From Winogradskyella psychrotolerans RS-3 (GTDB lineage: Bacteria; Bacteroidota; Bacteroidia; Flavobacteriales; Flavobacteriaceae), in NCBI RefSeq assembly GCF_000427335.1, contig NZ_ATMR01000180.1, positions 70 to 64,069 on the forward strand: 64,000 nucleotides of DNA. The letters are read 5' to 3'. This document shows positions 31,242-40,051 of this stretch, piece after piece; position 1 is the stretch's first letter, and each line of letters opens with the position of its first letter. The translations under genes were made by a program, and so were the position numbers. Below the pieces are notes generated by a model. The model did not search any database and was not told the DNA's origin. It worked only from the letters and a program-made list of their open reading frames with translations.

Positions 31242-31883
31242 CTAATTCTTATCCTCTAACATTGGGACAAATCTAAAATCGCCAAACTCGTGTTTTTCAA
31301 AATCCTTAGGGCCTTTTCTGATGAATAAGGTCATCACTTGCACATCATCTCCCACAGGAATAACAAGTCGTCCTCCAATAGCTAATTGACTAAGAAGTGG
31401 ATTAGGAACATAAGGAGCACCAGCTGTTACAATAATGCTTTGAAAAGGAGCTTCAACAGGCATGCCCTTATAACCATCGCCAAAAATGAGACTTTTGGCT
31501 CTGTAACCTAATTTAGGTAAAAATTTAGACGTCTTTTTAAAGAGTTCTTGTTGACGTTCAATACTATAAACTCTAGCTCCAAGTTCTAAAAGTACCGCTG
31601 TTTGATAACCACTTCCGGTCCCAATTTCCAATACTTTATGTCCTGGTTCAATTTGTAATAATTCAGATTGAAAAGCTACAGTATAAGGTTGAGAAATCGT
31701 TTGGTCTGCAGCAATAGGAAACGCTTTATCTTGATACGCATGATCAATAAAACCAGAATCCATAAACAAATGCCTCGGAATTTTACCAATCGCTTTTAAG
31801 ACATCTTTATCTTTAATATCTTTATTTATAAGTGTTTCAACAAGTTTTTGGCGCATCCCTTGATGCTTGAATGTATCTTTCAA
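31242..31883 (-). CDS. pcm: Protein-L-isoaspartate O-methyltransferase
   Basis: Pcm methylates isoaspartyl residues in aged proteins, using S-adenosylmethionine, so that they can be repaired. The 213-residue protein has the family start (HQGMRQKLVETLINKDI), the substrate segment IAADQTISQPYTVAFQ, the SAM-binding VLEIGTGSGYQTAVL motif and the end GGRLVIPVGDD. Length is normal. It is transcribed toward the heptamer array and the CocE gene, and diverges from the downstream oxidoreductase gene. Confidence 0.93.
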   Translation of the reverse strand: MKDTFKHQGMRQKLVETLINKDIKDKDVLKAIGKIPRHLFMDSGFIDHAYQDKAFPIAADQTISQPYTVAFQSELLQIEPGHKVLEIGTGSGYQTAVLLELGARVYSIERQQELFKKTSKFLPKLGYRAKSLIFGDGYKGMPVEAPFQSIIVTAGAPYVPNPLLSQLAIGGRLVIPVGDDVQVMTLFIRKGPKDFEKHEFGDFRFVPMLEDKN

Positions 31884-32098
31884 AGCGTAGTTTAGTTTAC
31901 GCTAAAATACTTCAAAGAAAAGCAAATTCCAACCTCTTAAAGTTCAAATCCACAAAAACTTAATCCAAATTCGTTACTTATCTTCAAAATTAAGGCTTTA
32001 CGAATACTAGTTTTTTAAAGATTTTTAAGTGCGATGTATCCTATGGCTAGAATCAATTATAATGCTGACAATTCTTACAACGAACTTTTAGACTTTCT

Positions 32099-32132
32099 TT
32101 GCGAATTTTCTAATACAAATCCACTATTTTTG
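32099..32132 (+). promoter_or_regulatory. Predicted promoter of the Gfo/Idh/MocA gene
   Basis: TTG at 32099-32101 and TATTTTTG at 32125-32132 are 23 bases apart, as in the Flavobacterium consensus. The -7 box ends 17 bases before the ATG, so the leader would be about ten bases. Confidence 0.5.
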
Positions 32133-32149
32133 TTAAAAACATAAAAAAT

Positions 32150-33109
32150 ATGCTCAAAGCTGGTGTGCTTGGTGCTGGTCACCTTGGTAAAATTCATTTG
32201 AGATTACTCAACCAATCCAATAAATACGACCTTATTGGTTTCTATGATGCTGATCCTGAAAACGCTAAACGTGTTGTAGAGGAATTTGGTTATCGATACT
32301 TCGATTCTATTGATGATTTAATAGAAGCCGTTGATGTCGTTGATATTGTAACTCCTACCCTTTCCCATTATGATTGTGCTAAACTAGCCATCAAAAAAGG
32401 AAAACATATTTTTATAGAAAAACCGATTACCAATACGGTTGAAGAGGCTGAAACGATTAGAACTCTAGTTGCAGAACACGGCGTTAAAGGTCAAGTTGGA
32501 CATGTAGAGCGTTTTAATCCTGCTTTTATTGGCGTTAAAGATCAGATTAAGAATCCGATGTTTATAGAATGTCATAGACTTGCTGAGTTTAATCCTCGTG
32601 GTACAGATGTGCCAGTGGTTTTAGATTTAATGATTCATGATATTGATATTATTCTTTCTGTAGTGCAATCTCCGGTTAAGCATATTTCGGCAAGTGGAGT
32701 TTCGGTTGTTAGTGAAACACCAGATATTGCTAATGCACGTATCGAATTCAAAAATGGCTGTGTCGCTAATTTAACAGCAAGTCGTATTTCATTAAAAAAT
32801 ATGCGAAAAACACGTTTCTTTCAAAAAGATGCTTACATCTCTGTAGATTTTTTAGAAAAGAAATGTGAAGTGGTTAAAATGAAAGATGCTCCAGAAAACC
32901 CTGGTGATTTTGATATGATTCTTCAGAATGCGGAAGGTATTAAAAAGCAAATCTATTTCGACAATCCAGAAATAGCAAACAACAATGCTATTTTAGACGA
33001 ATTAGAAGCGTTTGCAGATGCCATTAATAACAATACAAAGCCAATTGTTACTTTGCACGACGGTACTGAAGCCTTGCGCGTAGCAAACATGATTATTAAT
33101 CAGTTTTAA
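32150..33109 (+). CDS. Gfo/Idh/MocA-family NAD(P)-dependent oxidoreductase
   Basis: The 319-residue cytoplasmic protein has an N-terminal Rossmann domain with GVLGAGHLGKIHLRLL, the conserved EKP motif (IFIEKPITNTVEEAE), and the C-terminal substrate domain with DLMIHDIDIILSVV. These identify the Gfo/Idh/MocA family, whose members oxidise or reduce sugars and related hydroxy compounds. The substrate cannot be read from the sequence. It is often found next to 3-hydroxybutyryl-CoA dehydrogenase in Flavobacteriia, as here. Confidence 0.88.
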   Translation: MLKAGVLGAGHLGKIHLRLLNQSNKYDLIGFYDADPENAKRVVEEFGYRYFDSIDDLIEAVDVVDIVTPTLSHYDCAKLAIKKGKHIFIEKPITNTVEEAETIRTLVAEHGVKGQVGHVERFNPAFIGVKDQIKNPMFIECHRLAEFNPRGTDVPVVLDLMIHDIDIILSVVQSPVKHISASGVSVVSETPDIANARIEFKNGCVANLTASRISLKNMRKTRFFQKDAYISVDFLEKKCEVVKMKDAPENPGDFDMILQNAEGIKKQIYFDNPEIANNNAILDELEAFADAINNNTKPIVTLHDGTEALRVANMIINQF

Positions 33110-33132
33110 AAACGAAACGTCATAACGACTAA

Positions 33133-33160
33133 GGACTGAGGACTGAGGACTGAGGACTGA
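33133..33160. repeat. Heptamer tandem array (GGACTGA, 4 copies)
   Basis: Four exact copies of GGACTGA occupy 33133-33160, in the gap after the oxidoreductase gene. The preceding CGACTAA may be a decayed copy. The period is the same as in the other three arrays in this region, although the unit differs. Confidence 0.93.
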
Positions 33161-33218
33161 ATATGATCAACTTTTTTAATTGAAATTCAAATTCAATATT
33201 AAATTATTAATCAAATAG

Positions 33219-33248
33219 ATTGCCACGACTTGAAAAAAGTCTCGCAAT
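33219..33248. repeat. REP-like imperfect hairpin before the 3-hydroxybutyryl-CoA dehydrogenase gene
   Basis: ATTGC (33219-33223) pairs with GCAAT (33244-33248), and GACTT (33227-33231) pairs with AAGTC (33237-33241), with a small internal loop and a GAAAA turn. The form TTGCCACGACTT...AAGTCTCGCAATGAC resembles short repeated palindromes seen between genes in many bacteria. Single copy here. Confidence 0.55.
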
Positions 33249-33264
33249 GACAAATACATCAGAA

Positions 33265-34155
33265 ATGAAAAACATAGCAGTAATAGGTGCAGGTACTATG
33301 GGAAATGGTATTGCTCATACTTTTGCACAATCCGGATTTAAAGTTCAACTTATAGATCTTAGTGAAGCGTCTCTAAAACGAGGTATGGATACCATTGCCA
33401 GAAATTTAGACAGAATGGTCGCTAAAGAAAAAATTAGCGAGGCTGATAAAGCAGAAACTTTAGGAAATATTACCACATTTACGAGTACAGAAGATGGTGT
33501 TAAAAATGTTGATTTGGTTGTTGAAGCAGCCACAGAAAACATCGATTTAAAATTAAAAATCTTTAAACAACTTGATGCTGTTTGTAGTGAAAACACCATT
33601 TTAGCTACGAATACCTCTTCAATTTCTATAACTCAAATTGCAGCTGTCACATCTCGACCAGAGAAAGTTATAGGCATGCACTTTATGAATCCTGTGCCAA
33701 TTATGAAATTGGTAGAAATCATTAGAGGTTATAGTACGAGCGATGACGTAACGACTACGATTATGGACTTATCTAAAACCTTAGGTAAAGTACCAACTGA
33801 GGTTAATGATTATCCTGGTTTTGTGGCCAACCGTATTTTAATGCCAATGATTAACGAATCTATTGAAACCCTTTACAACGGAGTTGCTGGTGTTGAAGAA
33901 ATCGATACCGTTATGAAGTTAGGTATGGCACATCCAATGGGTCCATTGCAATTAGCGGATTTTATTGGTTTAGATGTATGTTTATCTATTTTGAACGTAA
34001 TGTATGATGGTTTTAAAAATCCTAAATATGCTCCATGTCCATTATTAGTAAACATGGTTATGGCAGGGAAATTAGGCGCCAAATCAGGTGAGGGCTTTTA
34101 TGACTATACTGAAAGTCGGAAGGCGGAAAAAATCGCATCGCAATTTTTGAAATAG
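33265..34155 (+). CDS. 3-hydroxybutyryl-CoA dehydrogenase
   Basis: This NAD(P)-dependent enzyme interconverts acetoacetyl-CoA and 3-hydroxybutyryl-CoA. The protein is 296 residues from the ATG at 33265, the family's usual size. It shows the Rossmann motif IAVIGAGTMGNGIAHTFAQ, TNTSSISITQIA, the catalytic His in GMHFMNPVPIMKLVE and the C-terminal domain with DYPGFVANRILMPMINE. The frame is open upstream through the REP-like hairpin to 33220, including an ATG at 33247, but homologues begin at MKNIAVIG. Neighbours give no pathway. Confidence 0.93.
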   Translation: MKNIAVIGAGTMGNGIAHTFAQSGFKVQLIDLSEASLKRGMDTIARNLDRMVAKEKISEADKAETLGNITTFTSTEDGVKNVDLVVEAATENIDLKLKIFKQLDAVCSENTILATNTSSISITQIAAVTSRPEKVIGMHFMNPVPIMKLVEIIRGYSTSDDVTTTIMDLSKTLGKVPTEVNDYPGFVANRILMPMINESIETLYNGVAGVEEIDTVMKLGMAHPMGPLQLADFIGLDVCLSILNVMYDGFKNPKYAPCPLLVNMVMAGKLGAKSGEGFYDYTESRKAEKIASQFLK

Positions 34156-34169
34156 AAAGTGTAAAGCCT

Positions 34170-34202
34170 GAAGTGTGAAGTGTGAAGTGTGAAGTGTGAA
34201 GT
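34170..34202. repeat. Heptamer tandem array (GAAGTGT, 4.7 copies), left of the S23-type gene
   Basis: Four exact GAAGTGT units plus GAAGT run from 34170 to 34202. In another register the unit is GTGAAGT. The array ends 27 bases before the four-helix-bundle gene. Its GTGAA core reappears in inverted orientation on the other side of that gene. Confidence 0.95.
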
Positions 34203-34229
34203 AAGATTACTCAATTAATACAGTAATTA

Positions 34230-34601
34230 ATGAAAGTACAAGACTTAATAGCTTACAAAAAAGGTTTTAAATTAGCAATGGACATATTTCATCTTTCTAA
34301 GAAATTTCCTAGAGAAGAAACGTATTCACTTACTGATCAAATTAGAAGATCTTCTCGAAGTGTTTGCGCTAATTTATCTGAAGCCTATCGAAAACGACGC
34401 TATCCGAAACACTTTATAAGTAAGCTTACAGATTGTGATGCTGAAAATGGGGAAACACAAACTTGGCTAGAATTTGCTTTAGCTTGTGATTATATTTCAA
34501 ATGAGACCTATAACAACTTACTAAAAGAATCACAAGACGTAGCTAATCTTTTAAACTATATGATATTAAATCCTAAAAAATTCGGTTCAAGCGAATCTTA
34601 A
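34230..34601 (+). CDS. Four-helix-bundle protein, S23/23S rRNA intervening-sequence family
   Basis: The 123-residue protein matches the family once found inside 23S rRNA intervening sequences (bundle of four helices that forms pentamers). Typical segments are KVQDLIAYKKGFKLAMDIF, the conserved TDQIRRSSRSVCANLSEAY, and FISKLTDCDAENGETQTWLEF. Its function is unknown; a nucleic-acid-binding role has been suggested. It is not inside an rRNA gene here. It sits between heptamer arrays on both sides (34170-34202 and 34646-34670) and interrupts otherwise ordinary metabolic genes, which suggests arrival as a small separate unit. Confidence 0.88.
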   Translation: MKVQDLIAYKKGFKLAMDIFHLSKKFPREETYSLTDQIRRSSRSVCANLSEAYRKRRYPKHFISKLTDCDAENGETQTWLEFALACDYISNETYNNLLKESQDVANLLNYMILNPKKFGSSES

Positions 34602-34645
34602 TTTAAAGTGAAATTACCTAAAAAGGACTTTAACTTTTTACTCAA

Positions 34646-34670
34646 CACTTTTCACTTTTCACTTTTCACT
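34646..34670. repeat. Heptamer tandem array (CACTTTT, 3.6 copies), right of the S23-type gene
   Basis: Three exact CACTTTT units plus CACT run from 34646 to 34670, ending eight bases before the DUF1015 start. On the minus strand the unit reads GTGAAAA, which shares GTGAA with the unit GTGAAGT of the array to the left of the S23-type gene. Confidence 0.93.
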
Positions 34671-34677
34671 AAAAAAA

Positions 34678-35916
34678 ATGCCAAAAATAATCCCATTCAA
34701 AGCCGTAAGACCTACAAGAGCAATTGTCGGACTTGTTGCTGCACGTCCTTATCAAAGTTATACGATTGATGAACGCGAATCTCGAATGGCATATAATCCG
34801 TTTAGTTTTCTTCATATTGTTAATCCTGGATATAAATACGATCAAGAAGTTACAGGAGAAGAACGTTACAGACTCGTTAAAAACAGGTATTTAGAATTTA
34901 AAGAGGATGGTATTTTTATTCAAGATAGCACACCTTCTTTTTACGTTTATAAAATTGTGAACCGACATGGTCAAGAATTTAGTGGAATTATCGCTGCTAC
35001 AAGCGCAGAAGATTATGAAAACGACATCATAAAAAAGCATGAAGACACTATTGCCAAACGCGAAGAAACTTTTAAAAGCTATTTACAAACTGTTGGCTTT
35101 AATGCTGAGCCTGTTTTATTAACCTATCCTGACAATGCTATAATTGCGGATATTATAAAGGAAACTCAAAAAAAACATGCCGAGTTTGAATTTACCATGA
35201 CGTATAGAGACACCCATTACTTGTGGAAAATTGATAATGAAAAGACTATCGCGACGATTCAAAGTGAATTTAAAAAAATGAAAACAATTTATATTGCTGA
35301 TGGTCATCATAGATCGGCTTCATCTTACCTATTATACAAAGATGAAAAAGCAAAGAATCCTAATCATAATGGCAGTGAGTCTTATAACTTTTTTATGTCG
35401 TATTTAATTTCGGAATCCGATTTAGTGATTCACGAATTCAATAGATTGATAAAAGATTTAAACGGTTTAACTAAAAAAGAATTTTTAATACAACTAGATG
35501 CTTCCTATCGTATTGAAAATAGAGGAATAATACCTTATAAACCATCAAAACCACATCATTTTAGCATGTATTTGGATGGTGAATTTTATTCGCTTTATTT
35601 AAGAAAAACAGCTTATGAATTTAATACCGCATTAGATCAATTAGATGCGCAATTACTGTATAAAACGATCCTTCAATCTATTTTAGGAATTAATGATTTA
35701 CGACATGATAATAGAATTTCGTATGTTAACGGCCAACATGAAATGATTACCATTAAAAGTAGTGTAGATAGTGGAGAATATGTCGTTGGCTTTGGGATGT
35801 GTCCTTCTAATGTGCAACAAATGAAAGAGATTGCAGATGAAGGCTTAACAATGCCTCCAAAAAGCACTTATATTCTGCCGAAGTTGAGAAGTGGAATCAC
35901 TATTTATGAATATTAA
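34678..35916 (+). CDS. DUF1015-family protein
   Basis: The 412-residue protein belongs to DUF1015, a widespread cytoplasmic family of unknown function. It begins MPKIIPFKAVRPT and contains NPFSFLHIVNPG, the conserved YIADGHHRSASSYLLY motif near the middle, and ends MPPKSTYILPKLRSGI, all typical. The start codon lies eight bases after the heptamer array, so any change in array length would alter the sequence directly upstream of this gene. Members are often next to D-3-phosphoglycerate dehydrogenase and serC in Bacteroidota, but those genes are not here. Confidence 0.88.
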   Translation: MPKIIPFKAVRPTRAIVGLVAARPYQSYTIDERESRMAYNPFSFLHIVNPGYKYDQEVTGEERYRLVKNRYLEFKEDGIFIQDSTPSFYVYKIVNRHGQEFSGIIAATSAEDYENDIIKKHEDTIAKREETFKSYLQTVGFNAEPVLLTYPDNAIIADIIKETQKKHAEFEFTMTYRDTHYLWKIDNEKTIATIQSEFKKMKTIYIADGHHRSASSYLLYKDEKAKNPNHNGSESYNFFMSYLISESDLVIHEFNRLIKDLNGLTKKEFLIQLDASYRIENRGIIPYKPSKPHHFSMYLDGEFYSLYLRKTAYEFNTALDQLDAQLLYKTILQSILGINDLRHDNRISYVNGQHEMITIKSSVDSGEYVVGFGMCPSNVQQMKEIADEGLTMPPKSTYILPKLRSGITIYEY

Positions 35917-35924
35917 AATCACGC

Positions 35925-35956
35925 TTAATTGTTCTTTATTGAATAAGAACAATTAA
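35925..35956. terminator. Perfect inverted repeat between DUF1015 and yggS genes
   Basis: TTAATTGTTCTT (35925-35936) and AAGAACAATTAA (35945-35956) are perfectly complementary around an 8-base loop. It has no T tract, so it may be a weak terminator or an operator. It lies between the DUF1015 stop and the yggS start. Confidence 0.45.
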
Positions 35957-35972
35957 ACAACAAACGTTAAAA

Positions 35973-36632
35973 ATGAGTATTAAAGACAATCTAAATAACA
36001 TAAAATCAACCTTACCAGCACACGTTACACTTGTTGCCGTTTCAAAAACGAAACCTGTGTCCGATTTAATGGAAACTTACAACGTTGGACAACGCATTTT
36101 TGGAGAAAACAAAATCCAAGAGATGGCTGAAAAGCATGAACAAATGCCAAAAGATATTGAATGGCACATGATAGGTCATGTTCAGCGAAATAAGGTAAAA
36201 TATATGGCTGAATTTGTGAGTTTAATTCATGGAGTCGAAAGCTTTAAATTATTAAATGAAATTAATAAGCAAGCCAAAAAATACGATAGAATTATAGACT
36301 GTTTACTTCAGATTAAAATAGCAGAAGAAGACAGTAAATTTGGTATGTCCGCTTCTGATGCTTCTACCCTTTTACAATCCGATGAATTTTCTGAATTAAA
36401 GAATATTAAAGTTGTTGGTGTTATGGGAATGGCCACATTTACAGATAATATGGCACAAGTTGAAAACGAATTTAAATCCCTAAAACACACATTCACAGAA
36501 CTTAAAGCTATAAATCCGAAACTCAAAACAGTAAGCACGGGAATGAGTGGAGATTACCAACTAGCAATTGACTGCGGAAGTACTATGGTTCGCGTTGGAA
36601 GTAGTATCTTTGGAACAAGAAACTATAATTAA
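35973..36632 (+). CDS. yggS: YggS-family PLP-binding protein
   Basis: YggS/PLPBP proteins bind pyridoxal phosphate without known catalysis and help balance vitamin B6 and amino-acid pools. The 219-residue protein has the single-domain alanine-racemase-like barrel with the PLP lysine in LVAVSKTKPV, FGENKIQEM, WHMIGHVQRNK, and the phosphate-binding end STGMSGDYQLAIDCGSTMVR. Length is typical. It follows the DUF1015 gene after 56 bases that contain an inverted repeat. Confidence 0.94.
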   Translation: MSIKDNLNNIKSTLPAHVTLVAVSKTKPVSDLMETYNVGQRIFGENKIQEMAEKHEQMPKDIEWHMIGHVQRNKVKYMAEFVSLIHGVESFKLLNEINKQAKKYDRIIDCLLQIKIAEEDSKFGMSASDASTLLQSDEFSELKNIKVVGVMGMATFTDNMAQVENEFKSLKHTFTELKAINPKLKTVSTGMSGDYQLAIDCGSTMVRVGSSIFGTRNYN

Positions 36633-36712
36633 TTAGTTCTCAGCCGCATCAGCTCCCGAGAGATTAAAACATCGGTTTTCAGGCAAGAACTAAACATTAA
36701 AAACGATACAAC

Positions 36713-38076
36713 ATTTACGCAATACTAGACATAGAAACCACTGGTGGAAAGTTCAATGAAGAAGGCATTACAGAAATTGCAATCTACCAATTTGATGGCC
36801 ATAAAGTAACAGATCAATTCATTTCATTAGTTAACCCAGAACGAGAAATTCAACCTTTTGTAGTTAATCTTACAGGCATTAATTCTAACATGCTTAAAAA
36901 TGCACCTAAATTTTATGAGGTTGCAAAACGCATTGTTGAGATTACGGAAGATTGCATCCTAGTCGCCCATAACTCATCATTTGATTATAGAATCCTTAAA
37001 ACTGAATTTAAACGTTTAGGCTTTCCATTTAAAAGAAAACACTTTGTACTGTGGAACTTTCTCAGCAGCTCATACCAGATATGGCATCATATAGCTTAGG
37101 TAAACTAACGCGTGCTTTAGGAATCCCAATGAGCGATAGACATAGAGCTAATGGTGATGCTATGGCTACTGTAAAGTTATTTAAGATGTTACTGAACAAA
37201 GACCTAGATAAGGTCATTGTAAAGGATGCTATTAAGATTGAAAAGAAATCTAACATCGCTACCAATCTTAAGGATATTATAGAAGAACTACCTTCGGATA
37301 CGGGTGTGTACTACATTCACAATGCAAACGGTGAAATCATTTACATTGGTAAGAGCAATAACATTAGAAAACGCATTATACAGCATTTTACAGGAACAAA
37401 TTCTAAGTCTAAAAAAATTCAAAAATTAGTTAGTACTGTAACTTATGAAAAAACAGGAAGTGAATTAGCGGCATTATTAAAAGAAAGTGCCGAAATAAAG
37501 GCAAACAAACCTATTTTTAATAGAGCCTTACGACGAACTGTTTTTACACACGCCTTATATAGTTCTACCGACAAGAATGGTTATGTCAACCTTTTTATCG
37601 ATAAATCCAATAGAGAAGACAATCCTATTACAACATTTAGCAATAGAGCTAGTGCGAAACATTTTATGTTTAAAGCCGCAGAAGATTTTAATTTGTGTCA
37701 AAAACTCACTGATTTATATGACACAAAAACAAGCTGTTTTAAATATGAAGTAAAAGAATGTCTTGGAGCTTGCATTAATGAAGAGCCTATAGAATACTAT
37801 AATGAACGCGTAGATACACTTATAGAGAAATTTAGTTACGCAAATAAAGACATGCTTATCATTGATAAAGGTCGGAGTATTGAAGAAAAAAGTGTGTTTT
37901 TAATTGAGAATGGAATTTTTAAAGGGATGGGATTTTTTGACTTAAACCATCAAATTAACAATAGAGCTATCTTAGCATCTCTTATTACTCCAATGGAAAA
38001 CAATAGAGATACGCAGCATATTATTCAAAGTTATATGAGGCGAAACAAAAGACTCAAAATTATTGATTTAAATTGA
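36713..38076 (+). CDS. DEDDh exonuclease fused to GIY-YIG (UvrC/Cho-like) nuclease, one frameshift
   Basis: The N-terminal half is a DNA polymerase III epsilon-like 3'-5' exonuclease with Exo I DIETTGG, Exo II HNSSFDYRI and Exo III HRANGDAMAT. The second half has a GIY-YIG domain (GVYYIHNANGEIIYIGKS) as in UvrC and Cho, and a Cys pair near ECLGACI. Fused proteins of this kind occur in Bacteroidota and are thought to act in DNA repair. One missing A in the A4 run at 37036-37039 breaks the frame; repair yields 454 residues with FKRKTLCTVELSQQLIPD. The start is unclear: no ATG, GTG or TTG is available, and the sequence at the expected place is ATT TAC GCA. Confidence 0.85.
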
Positions 38077-38081
38077 AATAT

Positions 38082-40027
38082 ATGATTTATAGATTTACAA
38101 TTGTAGCACTATTAATTACTTTTTAGGTTTTTCCCAAGATTATAATGTGGCTATGACCGTTACTAAAAGTGATTTAGAACTCAACTCTTATTCTAAAGAC
38201 TCTACAGCAAATGCCTTGGTTATATATGATTACGGAAATAGTTTTATAGATGAAGAAAGCTTTTGGTTAAGATTTCAAACCGAACAAAAGATTAAGATTT
38301 TAAGAACAGAAGGTATTGATAGAGGCCAATTTGAGGTTCAACTTTACAAAGGAAAATCTTCTAAAGAAAAAATTAAAAATATAAAAGGCACAACCTATAA
38401 CTTAGAAAATGGTAAAATCGTAAAAACACATTTAACAAAAACAGCCATTTTTGAAGAGGAAAACGAAAATTATACATTAGTTAAATTTGTTTTGCCTAAT
38501 GTAAAAGTAGGAAGTGTAATAACCGTAAGCTACGAAACACAATCTCGATTTACAACTAAATATCAACCATGGTTTTTTCAAGGTAACGATCCTGTTTTAT
38601 ACAGTGAATACAACACAAGTATTCCTGCTAATTATGAATACCATAAAAAACTTGTGGGTAACATCCCCTTAGACACACATGATTTGAGTATAAAAAGAAA
38701 TTGTTTAGTACTTGGATATGGAGCAAGCGCAGATTGTACTATTTCTAAATTCATTATGAAAAATATTCCTGCTTATAAACCTGAAGATTATACAACCACT
38801 GCTCTAAATTATATTTCTAGAGTAGAATATGAAATGAGTGTTTTTAGGACCTTTGATGGTAAAATTGATGAAATGTCTAAAACATGGAAAGACGTTGATA
38901 AAGAGTTAAAAATTGATTCCGATTTCGGAGGACAAATCAGCAAAAGGAGTCTCGTAAAAGGTGTTTTACCCGATTCTATTTCTTCCATTTCCGATAACCT
39001 TACAAAAGCAAAATCGATTTACAAGCATGTTATTAATAACTATAAATGGAATGGAAAATTTGACCGCCATGATGTTTCTGTAAAAACACTGACTAAAGAA
39101 AAAGTAGGTAGCGCATTCGAAATAAATCTATTATTAGAGAACCTCTTGTCTAGTGAAGATATTAAGGTCTTTCCTGTTTTAATGTCCACTAGAGGAAATG
39201 GTTTAGCTACGAAAGTATATCCTGTACTGACGGACTTTAACTATGTAATAGTCAAAGCTATAATAGATGATGAAATTTATTTTTTAGATGCCACAGACCC
39301 TTACCTAGCCTATGGAGAACTACCATTTAGAGCTTTAAACCAATATGGACGACTAATGGATTTTGAGAATGGTAGTTATTGGGAAAACATTACCGTTAAA
39401 GATTTTTCTATGCGAATACATCGTGTTGCGCTCTCTTCTTTAGAAGATGAACAATTAATTGGTAATATTCAAAGTACATTTAGAGGTTACCATTCTCACA
39501 ATCCTAAACAACGATATGACGAGAATCCAATTACTTATTTAGATAAAAAAATAAATAATCACACAGACATAACTATTGATAATCTAGAAGTTATCAATTT
39601 CAATACGTCTGAATCAAATTTTAATGAGAGCATGGATATTGTTCTTGAACCCGAATTTATTGGTAATAAAATATATTTGAATCCGTTTATCATTAAATTT
39701 TTTGAAAAAAACCCCTTTCAACTTCAGGAAAGAACCTACCCTATCGATTTTGGTTATAAAGACGTTTATAACTATAGTATGAAAATAAATCTTAATGAAA
39801 ATTTAAAAGTTCTCGAAATTCCAAAGACTGTTAATTATGCATTACCAAATCACTCTGGTAATCTTATATTTAATGCAGAGCTACAAAATAATGAGCTTAT
39901 ACTTTATTTTAAAGTTACATTTAGCCTGCCAATTTATCCGGCTGAATATTATCCGTATTTAAAGTCGTTTATGGATAAAGTTGTCGAACTTCAAAACAAC
40001 ACTGTTATTATTTTAGAAAAACAATAA
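38082..40027 (+). CDS. Exported DUF3857/transglutaminase-like protein, one frameshift
   Basis: The protein has the architecture of DUF3857 followed by a transglutaminase-like core, common in exported proteins of Bacteroidota. Visible pieces are YETQSRFTTKYQPWFFQG, FDRHDVSVKTLTKEKVGSAFEINLLLENLL and YVIVKAIIDDEIYFLDATDP, which carries the last acid of the core. The usual catalytic Cys is replaced: the segment reads KVGSAFEIN, so it may lack protease activity. The signal peptide (MIYRFTIVALLITF, then LGFSQD) is joined to the body only if one T is added to the T5 run at 38120-38124, giving 648 residues. Its role is unknown. Confidence 0.8.
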
Positions 40028-40051
40028 TTTAACTTTTCGTACATTTAGAAT

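Noticed and set aside
34230..34601. 23S rRNA intervening sequence
   Set aside because: The gene encodes the family of proteins found there, but no rRNA sequence flanks it.
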